Positions 61,972 through 64,000 of a stretch of 64,000 nucleotides of DNA are shown here, piece by piece. A model generated the notes under the pieces. It was not told the origin of the DNA. It did no database searches and saw only the letters and a program-made list of their open reading frames with translations. Position 1 is the first letter of the stretch. The number at the start of each line of letters is the position of its first letter. A program made the translations under genes and the position numbers. This stretch comes from Prevotella sp. BV3P1 (GTDB taxonomy: Bacteria > Bacteroidota > Bacteroidia > Bacteroidales > Bacteroidaceae), in assembly GCF_000479005.1 (NCBI RefSeq), contig NZ_AWXC01000053.1, forward strand, positions 1 through 64,000. Reading direction: 5' to 3'.

Positions 61972-64000
61972 TTATGATACAACGACAGCCTCTTCTTCTT
62001 GTTCTTTCTTGATTTTGCGTCCCAATACTATGTAAGCGATTGGTGATGCCAAGAAGATAGAACTGAGCGTACCAACGAAGACACCGATGATTAAGGCAAA
62101 GGCGAAACTGCGAATGCTGTCAGCACCGAGGATGAAGATTGGAACCAACACAATCAATGTAGACACTGAGGTGTTGATGGTACGAGCCAATGTCTGGTTG
62201 ATAGAATCGTTGAACGTCTTTTGTATATCTTGTTTTGGATGCAACTTCAAGTTCTCACGGATACGGTCAAATACCACCACCGAGTCGTTGATGTCGTAAC
62301 CAATCACCGTCAGGATAGCACCGATGAACGTTTGGTCAATCTCCAAGGAGAAGCCTATCCATCCGTAGCATAACGAGAACAAGCCGACCACAATCAAGGT
62401 GTCTATAATCAATGCTGCAACTGAACCAATGGAGAAACCAATGTTGCGGAATCGCAGTAAGATATACAAGAAGATACATATCAGTGCAATTACAACGCTC
62501 TTGATGGCGTTATTTGTGATGTCCTTAGCGATGGATGGCCCCACTTTAGAAGAACTGATGATTGATCCACCTTCGCGGATATCAGGATTCTTGAATGCCT
62601 CTATACTGGATTGCTTCACAAGTCCGGCTTTCTTCAGCGAGGTATATAGAATCGTTTCTGCCTGATCATCCATCTGCGGGTCATTGCTTTCCAGATTGTA
62701 GTTGGTAGATACGCGGAAGGTCTTGCCGTCGGTACCGATGGCAATCACGGTGGTGGTTGCGGGTTTGCCTATATTCTTACCTACCGTGTTTTGGAATGCA
62801 TTGTCCAAAGCGTTGCGTACTTCCTCCACATGTGTGTTCTTATCAACCGTCACAACGTAGTTGCGTCCACCCGTAAAGTCAATGCTCTGACTCAAACCAC
62901 GAACAACAAAGCTGCCGATGCAGATGGCAATTGCAATGGCGTAAATCGTGCCACTGGTCTTGAACATGCTCATAAATTTATAGCGTGTGTTCTGCATCAT
63001 GTGCTCTGATATGCCCGTCCAGAACTTGAGGTTCTGCCACTTGTCTTTGTTCAGCTTGTGTTCATAAACCAAACGAGTCAAGAATACGGCACTGAAGAAC
63101 GAACAAGCCAGACCAATTAACCATGTGGTAGCAAATCCCTGGATGGGCCCCGTACCGAATATCAACAGGATAACACCCGTGATGGCTGATGTCAAGTTGG
63201 AGTCGAAGATGGCACTGAAGGCGTTGCTGTAACCAGCTGCTACCGCCTGTTTCATATTCTTTCCGGCTCGCAGCTCCTCTTTGATGCGTTCGTATATCAG
63301 CACGTTGGCGTCGACGGCCGTACCCAACGTAAGCACCATACCGGCAATACCCGACATGGTAAGGGCGGCTTGAAATGACGTTAGAATACCCAAGGTGAAG
63401 AATACGTTTACTATCAAGGCGCAGTTGGCGATCATACCTGGGATGAAATTGTACATCACAATCATGTAGATCATCAACAGCACGAAGGCTATCACGAATG
63501 AGATGATGCCTTGCTGGATAGATTGTGCACCCAGCGTAGGACCAACAACCTCTTCTTGTACGATGCGTGCAGGTGCCGGCATACGACCTGATTTCAGGGT
63601 GTTGGCCAAGTCTTTGGTGTCTTCGATAGTGAAGCTACCCGTGATGGATGATTGTCCACCATCAATTTGGCCTTGGATGCGAGGAGAGGTGTACACCAAT
63701 CCGTCCAACACAATGGCAACAGCTCTACCGATGTTAGCCTTGGTGATGGCCGACCAGCGGCGTGCACCGTCTGCGTTCATGGTCATGGAAACCTCTGGCT
63801 TACCTGACAAGTGGTCAAACTGGTCGGATGCGTCAACAATCACATCGCCTTCCAACGGAGCGCGTCCGGTGGTGGTTGTAATCTTCAAAGCATGCAGTTC
63901 ATAATAGTTTTTCACTTGCAGTCCATCTGCTGGTTTGGCACTCCAAAGCAGTTTCAAGTCAGCAGGAAGAATCTGCTTGGCGAGGTCTGAATGGATAATT
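61972..64000 (-). CDS. secDF: SecD-SecF fusion protein-export subunit, 5' end beyond the window
   Basis: SecDF uses the proton gradient to pull preproteins out of SecYEG. The visible part has the end of the SecD periplasmic P1 region (DGLVYTSPRIQGQIDGGQS), the six SecD helices with FFTLGILTSFQAALTMSGIAG and the conserved GTAVDANVLIYERIKEEL, then a SecF half with FTGGRNYVVTV and GYDINDSVVVFDRIREN. The frame is open to the last base of the window (ILPADLKLLW region), so the first third of SecD lies outside. The fused form is normal in Bacteroidetes. The tail is basic then acidic (KIKKEQEEEAVVVS). Confidence 0.95.
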   Translation of the reverse strand, partial: IIHSDLAKQILPADLKLLWSAKPADGLQVKNYYELHALKITTTTGRAPLEGDVIVDASDQFDHLSGKPEVSMTMNADGARRWSAITKANIGRAVAIVLDGLVYTSPRIQGQIDGGQSSITGSFTIEDTKDLANTLKSGRMPAPARIVQEEVVGPTLGAQSIQQGIISFVIAFVLLMIYMIVMYNFIPGMIANCALIVNVFFTLGILTSFQAALTMSGIAGMVLTLGTAVDANVLIYERIKEELRAGKNMKQAVAAGYSNAFSAIFDSNLTSAITGVILLIFGTGPIQGFATTWLIGLACSFFSAVFLTRLVYEHKLNKDKWQNLKFWTGISEHMMQNTRYKFMSMFKTSGTIYAIAIAICIGSFVVRGLSQSIDFTGGRNYVVTVDKNTHVEEVRNALDNAFQNTVGKNIGKPATTTVIAIGTDGKTFRVSTNYNLESNDPQMDDQAETILYTSLKKAGLVKQSSIEAFKNPDIREGGSIISSSKVGPSIAKDITNNAIKSVVIALICIFLYILLRFRNIGFSIGSVAALIIDTLIVVGLFSLCYGWIGFSLEIDQTFIGAILTVIGYDINDSVVVFDRIRENLKLHPKQDIQKTFNDSINQTLARTINTSVSTLIVLVPIFILGADSIRSFAFALIIGVFVGTLSSIFLASPIAYIVLGRKIKKEQEEEAVVVS

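Overview
The window looks like chromosomal DNA from a Bacteroidales bacterium, most likely Prevotellaceae (Prevotella sensu lato). Seen in the sequence: many genes follow the Bacteroidetes promoter pattern TTTG-N19/20-TAnnTTTG, and starts lack Shine-Dalgarno motifs and are preceded by A-rich DNA. The gene set also fits: SecD-SecF fusion, GH84 hexosaminidase, FrdCAB with a diheme cytochrome b, DUF4271, DUF2851, a PG1098-type methyltransferase, YifB/ComM, a DUF4369 lipoprotein and a split-free ParE. No CRISPR array, prophage, transposase or rRNA gene was found.

Layout. 0-6 kb: two small proteins, then uvrC, apt and mnmG on the minus strand, with two identical parS-like 16-mers flanking apt. 6-11 kb: GH84 glycosidase, YitT membrane protein, a DUF3467 protein. 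11-15.6 kb: the frdC-frdA-frdB operon, interrupted between frdA and frdB by a four-helix-bundle (S23/TIGR02436-type) gene bracketed by inverted arrays of an 8-bp repeat. 15.6-21.5 kb: lolC/E-like permease, rbfA, an acyltransferase, an O-methyltransferase, aroQ, a frameshifted xerD and a LysR regulator. 22-29 kb: YeiH-type exporter with a LysR-type double dyad in its promoter, a PfkB kinase, a DEAD-box helicase, an M16 protease. 30-38 kb: metK (one-base frameshift near its 3' end), DUF4271, hemD-like, rnpA, yidD, tyrS, a phosphodiesterase, a VanX-type dipeptidase and a methyltransferase. 38-48 kb: acetyltransferase-like protein, parE, a C-terminal processing protease, L-cysteine desulfidase, dsbD. 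48-53 kb: a small acidic peptide gene and a large lipoprotein, two tRNA genes, an OmpA/TPR lipoprotein and a thioredoxin-fold lipoprotein. 54-64 kb: yifB, metG, DUF2851, a thioesterase, dprA, dus and the 3' two thirds of secDF, which runs off the right edge.

Most of the window is housekeeping. The unusual material is in the gaps: inverted octamer arrays (one pair around a gene, one pair empty), a 22-bp minisatellite present twice with identical geometry, a 21-bp minisatellite, a roughly 315-bp dispersed repeat present twice in opposite orientation, and hairpins with AAAAGCAT/ATGCTTTT arms in every gap longer than about 500 bp. A run of eight G lies just upstream of the probable promoter of the peptide-lipoprotein pair and is a candidate phase-variation switch. 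Two single-base frameshifts in conserved genes (xerD, metK) are more likely sequence errors than biology but should be checked.
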